In this document: in pieces, positions 17,648-27,500 of the stretch
Position numbering within the stretch: position 1 is the first letter of the stretch
Layout: each line of letters starts with the position of its first letter
Origin: an uncultured Ruminococcus sp.
Lineage (GTDB): Bacteria; Bacillota; Clostridia; Oscillospirales; Ruminococcaceae
Length of the DNA: 55,169 nucleotides
Direction: 5' to 3'
Assembly (NCBI GenBank): GCA_900543105.1
Contig: UQQA01000004.1
Location: 1 to 55,169 of the forward strand
Made by a program: the position numbers and the translations under genes
Notes under the pieces: generated by a model
Told to the model about the DNA's origin: nothing
What the model saw: the letters and a program-made list of their open reading frames with translations, nothing else
Database searches by the model: none

Positions 17648-18415
17648 ATGGAATATATTCTTTCTTTGAGCTATGGCAAGGACAGTCTTGCCTGTTTGGG
17701 AGCTATTGCTGAATTGGGGTGGCAGCTTGACCGTATAATTCACGCTGAAATATGGGCAACTGAAACTATTCCTGCCGATTTGCCGCCAATGGTGGAATTT
17801 AAGGATAAAGCCGATAAAATCATAAAAAAACGATACGGAATAACCGTTGAACACGTTTCAGCAGGAATTACATATGAGGAAATCTTTTATCATTATGTAA
17901 AAAACAAAGGAAAAAGCATAAATTCAGGGCATATAAACGGCTTTCCAATGATAAAAGGTGCTTGGTGCAACAGCAAGCTTAAAGTTGCAGCTTTAAATAA
18001 AATTGATAAAAATGCTGTTTCCTATATTGGAATAGCCTATGATGAACCCAAAAGATTTAAAGTTTTATCGGCGAAAAAATTATCTCCGCTTGTTGCCGCA
18101 AAATGGACGGAAAAAATGTGTTATGACTGGTGTAAAAAGAATGATCTGCTTTCACCGATATATGAATCATCAACCCGTGGTGGGTGTTGGTTTTGCCATA
18201 ACCAAAGTGTTGAACAGCTTCGGCTGCTGAGACACAGCTATCCTGACCTTTGGGAACTTCTTATGCAATGGGATAAGGACTCGCCAATTACTTTTAAACC
18301 CGATCATACCGTTCATGACTTTGACAAGCGTTTTCAGCTTGAAGATTTGAATATAATCATTCCAAACGACAGACGTTTTCGGTGGAAATGTCTGAATGAC
18401 CATACATTTAACTGA
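17648..18415 (+). CDS. PP-loop protein, PAPS reductase-like
   Basis: The 255-residue protein is an N-type ATP pyrophosphatase. The PP-loop is SLSYGKDSLACLG at the N-terminus. Later cysteines (GAWCNSK, MCYDWC, GGCWFCHNQ) could hold metal or an Fe-S cluster, as in PAPS reductases and DndC-type DNA sulphur enzymes. ATG 17648 is preferred over the in-frame 17630 because AAAGGA lies 10 bases upstream. It follows the C5-methyltransferase with a 19-base gap, so the two are probably co-expressed. No other dnd genes are present. The substrate is unknown; a role in nucleic-acid modification is an inference. Confidence 0.75.
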   Translation: MEYILSLSYGKDSLACLGAIAELGWQLDRIIHAEIWATETIPADLPPMVEFKDKADKIIKKRYGITVEHVSAGITYEEIFYHYVKNKGKSINSGHINGFPMIKGAWCNSKLKVAALNKIDKNAVSYIGIAYDEPKRFKVLSAKKLSPLVAAKWTEKMCYDWCKKNDLLSPIYESSTRGGCWFCHNQSVEQLRLLRHSYPDLWELLMQWDKDSPITFKPDHTVHDFDKRFQLEDLNIIIPNDRRFRWKCLNDHTFN

Positions 18416-18431
18416 CAGCTTATGTATTTCG

Positions 18432-18448
18432 TGTGTCATGATGACACA
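18432..18448. promoter_or_regulatory. parS-like palindrome, copy 5 (variant)
   Basis: TGTGTCAT-G-ATGACACA keeps perfect symmetry although both innermost half-site bases differ from the other nine copies. It lies between the PP-loop gene and the TOPRIM gene. Confidence 0.65.
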
Positions 18449-18465
18449 CAGCGAAAGGAGTTAAT

Positions 18466-21400
18466 ATGCCAAAATTTACTGACGAACAGGTAGAACGTGC
18501 AAAAAATGTTGATGTCCGCACGTTTCTTGAAAAAACTGAGGGATACGTTTTTCAGCAGCATGGAAGATATTTAAAGTGCCAAAATCCAGAGCAAACAGGA
18601 CAGCCGTCCTCACTTACAGTTGATACAAATTTAAACCGAATTTTCTATAACTCTGAGACTGGTAAAAAGCCGCTTTCAGCTCTCGACTGGTGCAAAGAGA
18701 TAAGAGACCTTGATTTTCAATCCTCCATGCAGCTCATACTTGGTGAAAGTCCGCATGGCGAAAGAGCCGAAAAGCCAAAATTTCATCAGCATATATCAGA
18801 ACCTATAAGCAATGTTTCCAAAGAGCTTAATTTGCCCGAAAAATCCGATACTTCAAAGAATGTATATGCTTATCTTACGAAAACAAGGGGCATTCCTGCA
18901 AATATCGTAAATGACTGTCTTAAAAATGGCACGATTTATCAGGACGAAAGAAAAAATGCTGTATTTGTCGGATATGACGATAATAAGCAAGCCAAATATG
19001 CCGCAAGGCGTGGAACGTTTACTCCTGACGGAAAAGAACCGTTCAAGCGAGACTGTTCGGGCAGCGATAAAAAGTTTGCTTTTAAATTGGAGGGCAAAAG
19101 TACCGATACCGTTTATGTTGCGGAAGCTGCCATAGACGCACTTAGCCTTGCTGCGTTGGAGGATAAATTCAACGGCAGCGGAGCATATAAGGAAAAGACC
19201 TACATATCAACAGGCGGCGCAGGAATTGATAATGCCTTAGAACAGTTCTGTAAAACACATGATGTTAAAACCATAAATATATGCTTTGATGATGATGATG
19301 CAGGAAAAAGCGGCATGGAGAACATTATGAAAAAGTTCCGTGAAAAAGGTTATGAGGTAAATGATATGAGAGCTACTCTTGCTCATGACTATAATGATGA
19401 GCTTGTAAAATTCAATAACGATCCCAAATTTTACAAAGAGCCGCCCATAACGGTCAGACCGCCCGAAACAGTTGTACAGAAACAAAATAATGTGAATATT
19501 GAAACCAAGACAGCTGATACTGAAAATAAAAGGAATGATATTATGCCGGAAATCACAAGTACAGAGAAACCCGAAATTGAGAACTCAGAAAAGCTTGAAA
19601 CTCCAAAATCTGAGAAACCCGAAATAGGAATCTCAGATAAACCTGAGATTCCAAACTCAGTGAAGTCTGAAATAGCCAATCCAGTGAAGCCTGAAATTCC
19701 ACCATCAGAGAAAAAAGAATCGTCAGAAATTCAATCATCTGTTATTTTTGGAAATACAGGATACAGCAAAATCCCCGATAAGGAGCATATTACCAACATT
19801 GAACCGTCAATCGCCGTAAATCTTTTTGACCGCTTACAGCATGAAAACATTCAGTTTTCGGGAAAATTTGCAAAAGACGGTTTGGTCATAGCCGCTTCAA
19901 AGGATAATGTCGATAAAGTAAATGCAATGATCCGTGAAGAAACAGCCTTACTCAGAAAGAGAGAAGAACAGGAGCTTTCCGTACCCGATATCCCGAAAGA
20001 AGTAAAGTCTGAGCAGACAGTCTCAAATCCTGAGTCTCGGAAAGAAAATCAGGAAGCTGTTAGCGACAAGGCTTTATCAGAAATGAGCCAAGAGCAGAAA
20101 GTGAATTTTCTGCTTTCATCTGCAAAAAACAGACAGGAACATAAGAGAGCCGATTTACTTGACAAGATTGACCGCATTGACAGTAAAATTGCGGACAGAC
20201 AGCAGCGCATTGAAAAGCTGAATGATAAAATATCGGATATTGAGCTGTCTCTGAAAACATCGGCTGCTTTCAAGCTTGCCTTTGGCAATACACCGATCGG
20301 CAAGCTTATTGATATAAGAATCTCCAAACAGCAGGCTAAAATTGAGCAGATACAAACTGAAAAGATTCCAAAGCATGAAGCTAAAATAGAAGCTCAGAAC
20401 GCCAAAAAAGATAAAGTCACCTCAAAACTCGGAAAGGTCAACAGAAAAATTGATACGATTGACAAGGTGCAGGATTTTTTTTCGGCTCTAAGCAGTAAGG
20501 ATAAAGTCGAAAGGCATACCGGCTTTATAACAGGACTTGAAAACCTTTCTGCTGTCCGCCGTGAAAGTCTCGAAAATAAGCTGCACAAGACCAATACCCG
20601 AATTGATATGCTCTCGGCTAAATACAGTTCTCCCGAAATTCCCCATAGCGAAAGGCTTAATATCAGACAAACAATACATTCTCTCAGGAAAAAGGCTGAC
20701 ATATTATCTTCCAAAATTGAGGGATTAAACAAGCTTAACGGCAGTTTGGACGATATGAAAAACGGCAGATTTACAGAATCGGAAGTGGAAACATCAGTTG
20801 CCAAGACTGCCGATAAAATAAACGAACAGCTTGTAAATGCCAATAATCAGGAAGAAAAAGGCATAATCAACAACTTTGTTGCTGTTTCCGTAGAAGCAGG
20901 AAATGAAGCCATAGCGGAAGTAATGGAAGAAAAGACTGTTGACCGTGAGAAAAAGATAGATCCTGTTATGGAACGGGAACGCTTACCCGAAGAACAAGAG
21001 CCGAATGTGACGGAAGATACCGAGCAGAAAATAATTACTGCAGTGGCAGCCGTTACGGGCATTGCCTTGTCTGAGCTTAACAGACTTCCCGTGGATATAA
21101 AATCGGATATTATTTCTGAATTTCAACAGAATAACGGCAATATTGCCGCTGAACAGCTCACCGAAAGAATATGCGAAATTGCGGATATTGAGCCGCCCGA
21201 AATAATTAAGCTTGCCGAGCCTGAAATAAAGCCGCAGGAGAATAAGGAGAAAGAGAACCCTTTGCGTGAACTGGAGGATTTGCTTGAAGAAAACGATAAC
21301 TACTTTGACGGTATGCTTAACAATCTTCCTCCTGAAAAGCCTGTCAAACAGGAACGTGAGGATTCACACGATGAACCTCTCTTATCACGAAGCAGGATAA

Positions 21401-21486
21401 TGAGCAATGATTTTAAGCCTTTATCCGAAAAATCGAACGAGGATATTGAAAAGAGCAATAACAAAAAGCATGATTTAAGCATTTAA
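18466..21486 (+). CDS. DUF3991/TOPRIM protein, primase-like
   Basis: The 1006-residue protein starts with a primase zinc-finger-like region (about 1-95, with two Cys in LKCQNP...DWCKE). A DUF3991 domain follows (about 125-200). The TOPRIM core is near 200-300 (VYVAEAAIDALSLAAL, STGGAG, NICFDDDDAGKSG). A degenerate PEI-x-x-SEK type repeat linker (about 360-425) comes next, then a small domain (about 430-490) also found in the next gene. Long coiled coils follow, and a C-terminal tail with SRSRIMSNDFKPLS. It may prime the complementary strand in the recipient. GAAAGGAG precedes the ATG. Confidence 0.85.
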   Translation: MPKFTDEQVERAKNVDVRTFLEKTEGYVFQQHGRYLKCQNPEQTGQPSSLTVDTNLNRIFYNSETGKKPLSALDWCKEIRDLDFQSSMQLILGESPHGERAEKPKFHQHISEPISNVSKELNLPEKSDTSKNVYAYLTKTRGIPANIVNDCLKNGTIYQDERKNAVFVGYDDNKQAKYAARRGTFTPDGKEPFKRDCSGSDKKFAFKLEGKSTDTVYVAEAAIDALSLAALEDKFNGSGAYKEKTYISTGGAGIDNALEQFCKTHDVKTINICFDDDDAGKSGMENIMKKFREKGYEVNDMRATLAHDYNDELVKFNNDPKFYKEPPITVRPPETVVQKQNNVNIETKTADTENKRNDIMPEITSTEKPEIENSEKLETPKSEKPEIGISDKPEIPNSVKSEIANPVKPEIPPSEKKESSEIQSSVIFGNTGYSKIPDKEHITNIEPSIAVNLFDRLQHENIQFSGKFAKDGLVIAASKDNVDKVNAMIREETALLRKREEQELSVPDIPKEVKSEQTVSNPESRKENQEAVSDKALSEMSQEQKVNFLLSSAKNRQEHKRADLLDKIDRIDSKIADRQQRIEKLNDKISDIELSLKTSAAFKLAFGNTPIGKLIDIRISKQQAKIEQIQTEKIPKHEAKIEAQNAKKDKVTSKLGKVNRKIDTIDKVQDFFSALSSKDKVERHTGFITGLENLSAVRRESLENKLHKTNTRIDMLSAKYSSPEIPHSERLNIRQTIHSLRKKADILSSKIEGLNKLNGSLDDMKNGRFTESEVETSVAKTADKINEQLVNANNQEEKGIINNFVAVSVEAGNEAIAEVMEEKTVDREKKIDPVMERERLPEEQEPNVTEDTEQKIITAVAAVTGIALSELNRLPVDIKSDIISEFQQNNGNIAAEQLTERICEIADIEPPEIIKLAEPEIKPQENKEKENPLRELEDLLEENDNYFDGMLNNLPPEKPVKQEREDSHDEPLLSRSRIMSNDFKPLSEKSNEDIEKSNNKKHDLSI

Positions 21487-21510
21487 TATACTTTGTATAA
21501 AATGCCAAAA

Positions 21511-21550
21511 GATAAAGTCAAGGCAAAAAAGCCTTGACTTTATCACTTTA
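21511..21550 (+). terminator. terminator-like hairpin
   Basis: GATAAAGTCAAGGC (21511-21524) pairs perfectly with GCCTTGACTTTATC (21531-21544) around loop AAAAAA. The downstream T-run is weak (ACTTTAA), so termination may be partial. Confidence 0.6.
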
Positions 21551-21562
21551 ATGTGCTACAAT
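21534..21562 (+). promoter_or_regulatory. promoter of the polyvalent protein gene
   Basis: A -35 box TTGACT (21534-21539), a 17-base spacer and an extended -10 TGC-TACAAT (21554-21562) are present. The -35 lies inside the right arm of the terminator hairpin. Transcription would start near 21569, giving a leader of only about 11 bases with GGAGGA before ATG 21580. Confidence 0.7.
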
Positions 21563-21579
21563 AGAATGGAGGAATAGAA

Positions 21580-24500
21580 ATGCCAAATGATAAGCTTAGC
21601 GAAGCGCAGGCAATATATGTTTCCGAAATACGAAAAGTGCAGGAATCAGCCGATACATGGAGAGATTTTCTTGACTTTTCGGCGAAAGTAATGGTTAATA
21701 AAAATCAAAGCGAATTTGAATTTTCGTCAAAGTTGATTATACACGCCCGTAATTCAAAGGCTACAGATTGCAGACAATTCGGCGAGTGGAAAACAAATGA
21801 CGGAAATCACGTTAATCGCTATGAAAAAGGAATACCTGTGCTTTCACGAGATAAAAGCGGAAAGCAATCTGTAACATACCTCTTTGATACAAGTCAGACT
21901 GCTTTCCCCAAAGAGCCTGAACGTGTTGCAATACCTGACGCACATAAGGACAATTTTAAATCCGAACTTAACTCCGTGATTGACAGATTATCCGATAACG
22001 TTTCATTTTCCGATGAGCAGAAAAGACTTTTCAGGGAGACTGCCGAATACAAATTTTGCAAACAGTATCAACTTGACATTTCCGAGAATACAGAAAGATT
22101 TTCGGGCATAGAAAACCTTTCTGTAAGAGAAATCGCCAATATTGGAATCGTGCTTAACAGGTGCGGTCAGGAATTATCAGCTATAATTGAAAGGAATGAT
22201 CTGAATGAACAGGAACAAAGTGGTAACAGTAAATCAAGAGAAGATCGGGCAGAACTTTACGGACGAGAACGGCGTGGAGTGGATCTGGGAAGCGGATTAT
22301 CGGGAACACGCAATGAAGTACGAGTACGACGAGGAACTGAACGAGTGGAGCAAACTCAACGAGGAGAATCTGACATACGAACCGCTGATAGAGATACACG
22401 AACCGAGACCGACAGCCGAGATGGGCAAGTACGGCATTCTGAGATTGAAGTTCATATGGCAGACACCGTGTCTGATAGAAGCGATAATGCTGAACGGGGA
22501 TATAACGCAACACTGCGAGGAAATGAACGAGAAAGTCTTGGAGCTGATGGAGAATATCATAGAGAAGAAGAAACAGTCGGACGAGTACAAGGCGGCACTT
22601 CTCTCGGGCAAATATCTTCAGATACTCCAGTTGTCGGAGAGATACAGGAAAGAAGCGGAGGAAGAGATACTTCCGGTAACAGTTTACGCAATATAAAAGA
22701 TGAAGCGGCAGAGCCTGAAAAGGTTTCTGCCGTTTCTGATTTATCGGCTGATATTCCCGATGAGCAGCCAAAGGAACATTCTGACGGCTTTGAAAATTCC
22801 AAACGCTCCAAAAACGGAGATATCATTCTCGGCAATACTACATTCAGATATATTCCCGAAAAGACCTACACCAAAATCAGCAAGGATATAGCTGCCGAAG
22901 TCGCAGATCAGCTTGAAAAGCAAGGTGTGAAGTTTTCGGGCGTTATAAAGGGAGATACGGCAACAATTACCGTAAGCAAGCCGCAAAAAGAAGCTCTTGA
23001 CAGTATTATTGCAAGTGTTTCCTCTCCCGACAATGATGTTACACTCTCTCAAAGCGAATTTATAGAAATCGCTTCAAATATTTTATCTGAAGATAATAAG
23101 ATTTTCAATGCTCACAGAAACTCCGATGAACAGAATTACCGCCTTGAAGTCAACAGCGGTATAGACAGGATTTGGGCAGAGGCTATTTCAAATAGCCGTG
23201 ACATTGGATATTCCGTCTCTGAAATGTCACAGCTTTGGGAAAGCTTTCAGAATGACAGCAGCATAAAAGAACATATTCAGGCTGTCGTAGCCGAAAATGT
23301 GGATATAACTCTCACAGAAAGAGAACAGCAGATTGAAAAAACACGTCAGTTTGCCAAGGAACAGGGACTTCCCTTTTCGGAGAACTACAGCAAGGGCGCA
23401 GATGAGAAATTTAATCCTTATGTCGCTGACGGCAGTATGTCTCCCGAAGATTATGAAAAAATGCACGAGCTGATAAACGCTGATAAATCAAGACCTACTG
23501 TTGATGATCTGTCTGTGGGAGATGTTATTCTTTATGACGGCAAACGCAGAGAAGTTGAGCAGATAGATGAAAAGCGTATCAGTTTAAAGGATTTGGACGC
23601 TCCCGATTACGGGGGAATTCTGCTCGGCACAAGTGATGTATATGCGTATGACGGTTGGCAGGAAGAAATGAATGAAAAAGGCTTTGAAATAATTTCAAAG
23701 GCTGAACCCGAAATTACGCTGAATGTCGGAGATGTTATAAAAATCGCTCCCGACAGGGAAAATCCCGAACTTTCAGAAAGATACGGCGTTGTTGAATTAA
23801 GCTCAGAGTATCGTTTGGAAGTTGGCACATATGACCTGAATGATACTGCTTTTTGCATGAAAAACGGTGCAATCAGCTGTGATAAGAATATATTCGCCAA
23901 GGAATATGACTTTGAATATATAGGCAACGTTGAAGAACTGCGCAATGCTGACCATGAACAAAACAAAGCAATATATGAAGCTTTGGAGAATCATGATATA
24001 ATTCACCTCACGATTGCGGACGAAACAGCAGAAACTTTTATAGCTCAGAATGTTCAGAACAGTAAAATCAGAGACCTCCGTATCGAGTACAATGAATTCG
24101 ATGATGAAAAAAACGATTATGATAAAGGATTTGTACTGAAAGGTGATACTGAAAAAATCAAAGATTGCATTCTTGTTTCATACGGTGAGATCTCGCCTGA
24201 AAGTATGTATCTTTCCATTAAAAATGATAAGTTCAATGTCTCGGAAATTGAGACGAATGAACCCGAAAAGACGTTTGAGCATGAAAATAAGACCACTATC
24301 AGCACAGAGATTGTTGATGAAGAAAAAAATATGTCACGTCAGATGTCCTTATTCGATGATATTTCGGATATTGAGGATTTCCCCGATTTCATTGAGGAAG
24401 AAAGCATTGTATCAAGCATTCCCGAACCGTCTGCAATTACTGATTTCAGAGCAAAGACTGAGGAAAATTTCAAGTTCTACAACTTCAAACCTCTTGAAAT

Positions 24501-27500
24501 TGAAAACATGGTCAAAGACTTTGTACAGAAAGTCTTTGAGGAGAATGGAGTAAATGCTGATATTCACGGTGCAGCCGTTACAGGTTCACGCTCCCGTGGG
24601 CTTGAAAATGCGGATTCTGACATTGATGTGGTTATTGAAGTGGACTCTGACCTAAAAGAAGATGTGCTTTTCAATATCATTCATGATGAAGAATTTACAC
24701 TTTCAGGCTGCACGATTGATATAAATCCGATCAAAGCTGACGAAACAGGCACACTTGAAACTTATTTGCCAACAGCGGAAGCCTATCTTACAGAAAAAGC
24801 ACAGAACAATAAGCATACTGACCTTGATGTTGCCAAGCAGCTTATTACGGACTATCTTGACAGTGAATTTGATGAACCGTCTGACTTTTCTGATATTTCA
24901 AAGATTTCTCTTGCTTATACTACTGATGAAGAGCATGATCTACCGATACAGGTTTATGCGGATTTGGAACAGTTCAGGCTCATTTATGAGTATGACGGCA
25001 ATGTTGTTCGTAATGAGCAGTATAACTCCCTTGCAGAAATGAACAAAAATGCTCTGTCGGTACTTGATTTCAGTGACCTTGTATCACTTTCCGATGATGA
25101 GATTTTATCGGTCATTCAGGCAAAGTCTGATGAACCGCTTCACTCCGAATCTGAGATAAAAGCACCTGAAAAGCCGCAGAAATTCACCATAACCGACTAT
25201 AATCTCGGCGAGGGCGGCGCAAAAACCAAGTTCAAAAACAATTTGCTTGCAATTCAGACCTTAAAGCAGATTGAAAGCGAGGACAGACGTGCAACTCCGG
25301 AGGAACAGGAAATTCTTTCAAAATACGTTGGTTGGGGCGGCTTGCAGGAAGCCTTTGACGAACGTGAAGCTTCGTGGAGAAAAGAGTTCAATGAGCTTAA
25401 ATCACTCCTTACGGAAGAAGAATATGAAGCTGCCCGTTCAACCGTAAACGATGCTTTTTATACCTCGCCGATCATTACACAGGCAATTTATGAGGGACTT
25501 TCAAATATAGGATTTAAAGGCGGAGAAATCCTTGAACCGTCAATGGGTGTTGGTAATTTCTTCGGAACTATGCCCGATAAAATGCGTGAAAACAGCAATC
25601 TCGCAGGAATTGAAATAGACAGCATATCAGGACGTATTGCCCAAAAGCTTTATCCTGAAGCTGACATTGCTATAAATGGCTTTGAGAAAATAAAACTTGC
25701 CAAAGGCTCGTTTGACTTGGCTGTCGGCAATGTTCCGTTTGGAAATCACGGTGTAAATGACAAGACCAAAGCCTACAGCGGTATGCTGATACATGACTAT
25801 TTTTTTGCAAAGTCTCTTGACAGCGTTCGTTCGGGCGGTGTGGTTGCGTTTATCACGTCAACGGGAACGCTCGACAAGGAAGATATAAAAGTCCGTCAAA
25901 TGCTTGCACAGAAAGCCGAGCTTATGGGCGCAGTACGCTTGCCCAATAATGCTTTTCAGAAGAATGCAGGAACTCAGACATCAACGGATATTATCTTCCT
26001 GAAAAAGCGTGAAAAGCCGCTTAATATAAGCGATATGCCTATGGACAAATCCTGCGATTGGGTTCATACAAAGGAAAATGCTGACGGTTTAAAAATCAAT
26101 AGCTATTTTGCGGATAATCCTGACATGGTTTTGGGAAATCTCTCCGACAATGGAAGATTCGGCAGCATTGTATGTACTCCTATTCAGGGTGCAGACCTTA
26201 AAGAACAGCTTCACAATGCTATGAAGCACATCAAGGGCGAATATGTTCCCCTTGAATTTCAGCAGGAGCTTGATGAAAAGCAAACGGATCTATATCTTAC
26301 CGCAACTCCTGACATTGAAAATCTGACCTATACAGTAGTTGATGATAAGCTGTATTACCGTGTGGACGATAATCTGATACCGCTGAAAGAGAGTGAACAG
26401 CACGGAGTAGTTGCTGAACGCCGCAAAGCTATGTGCGGTATGGGCAAAACCGTCCGTGAGCTGCTACAGGCACAGGTTGAGGACAGACCGGACAGTGAAA
26501 TAAAATCTCTGCAAGCTGAGCTGACATTGAAATATGATAAGTTTGTAAAGAAATTCGGTCGAATAAATCCGATAGAAACTCCCAATTCCAAAAATGCGAG
26601 CGGAATTTCAAGGAAAGCTCAGAACAGCAATGCTTTCAAAAATGATGTAAGACTTCCTCTTTTACAGTCCCTCGAAAAATTGAAAGACGGACAATTTATA
26701 GGAAAAACCGAAATATTCACCGAAAGAACCATTCGTCCCCACAAAGTTGCGGAACACGTTGAAACGTCCCATGAAGCATTGATATTATCCATGTCCGAAA
26801 AGGGCAGGATTGATTTTGACTATATGGAGCAGCTCACAGGCTTTGAGCGAAACAAGATAGTTGATGATCTGCACGGCGATATTTTCCCCGTTCCCGAACT
26901 TTCCACGGAAAACAATACCGTTTATCAGACCAGTGATGAATATCTGTCAGGCAATATTTATAAGAAAATTGCTCAGGCAGAAGCTAAAATATCCGAAAAT
27001 CCCGAATATGCGGATAACATTGCGGCTCTTACGGAAGTTATACCAAAACCGCTGAAAGCAACGGAAATAGATATGCAGCTTGGAATGACATGGATTGATA
27101 CAAAAGTCATTCAGCAATTCATGTATGAGCTTTTTGAAACACCTACTCGCTTTAAAGAATATGACAGCAATGTTGCACAGGAAAATCCAAATGCAATCAC
27201 GGTTAATTATTCGGGTTCGGGAAAAGGCTCATGGAAAATAAAGAATGCCCGTCTTGACAACTCCTTGAAATCGACTAAGAATTTCGGCACAAAGGATTAT
27301 AACGCATATGAGCTGCTTGAAAAAATCCTCAATGCTAAATCGGTAGCCGTTACAGAAACAGTCAGCGATCCGGTTACAGGCAGCAAAAAGACCATGATTC
27401 TTGAAAAGGAAACAAAGGCTGCGGAAGATAAGGTAAAGCAAATCAATGCGGCTTTCAAAAAGTGGATTTTTGCAGACCCCGAAAGACGTAATGAACTTGT

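Noticed and set aside
17630..18415. PP-loop gene considered as DndC of a phosphorothioation system
   Set aside because: No dndB, dndD, dndE or cysteine desulfurase gene is in the window, so only the general PP-loop/PAPS-reductase call is supported.
19555..19730. Repetitive block in the TOPRIM gene that might be a CRISPR-like or tandem array
   Set aside because: It encodes an irregular PEI-x-x-SEK peptide linker in frame, with no constant repeat and spacer lengths.
22181..22771. Long open frame on the minus strand (196 codons) inside the giant gene
   Set aside because: It lies antisense to the region where two plus frames are open, has no good ribosome binding site and encodes a Leu/Phe/Cys/His-rich product typical of antisense shadows.
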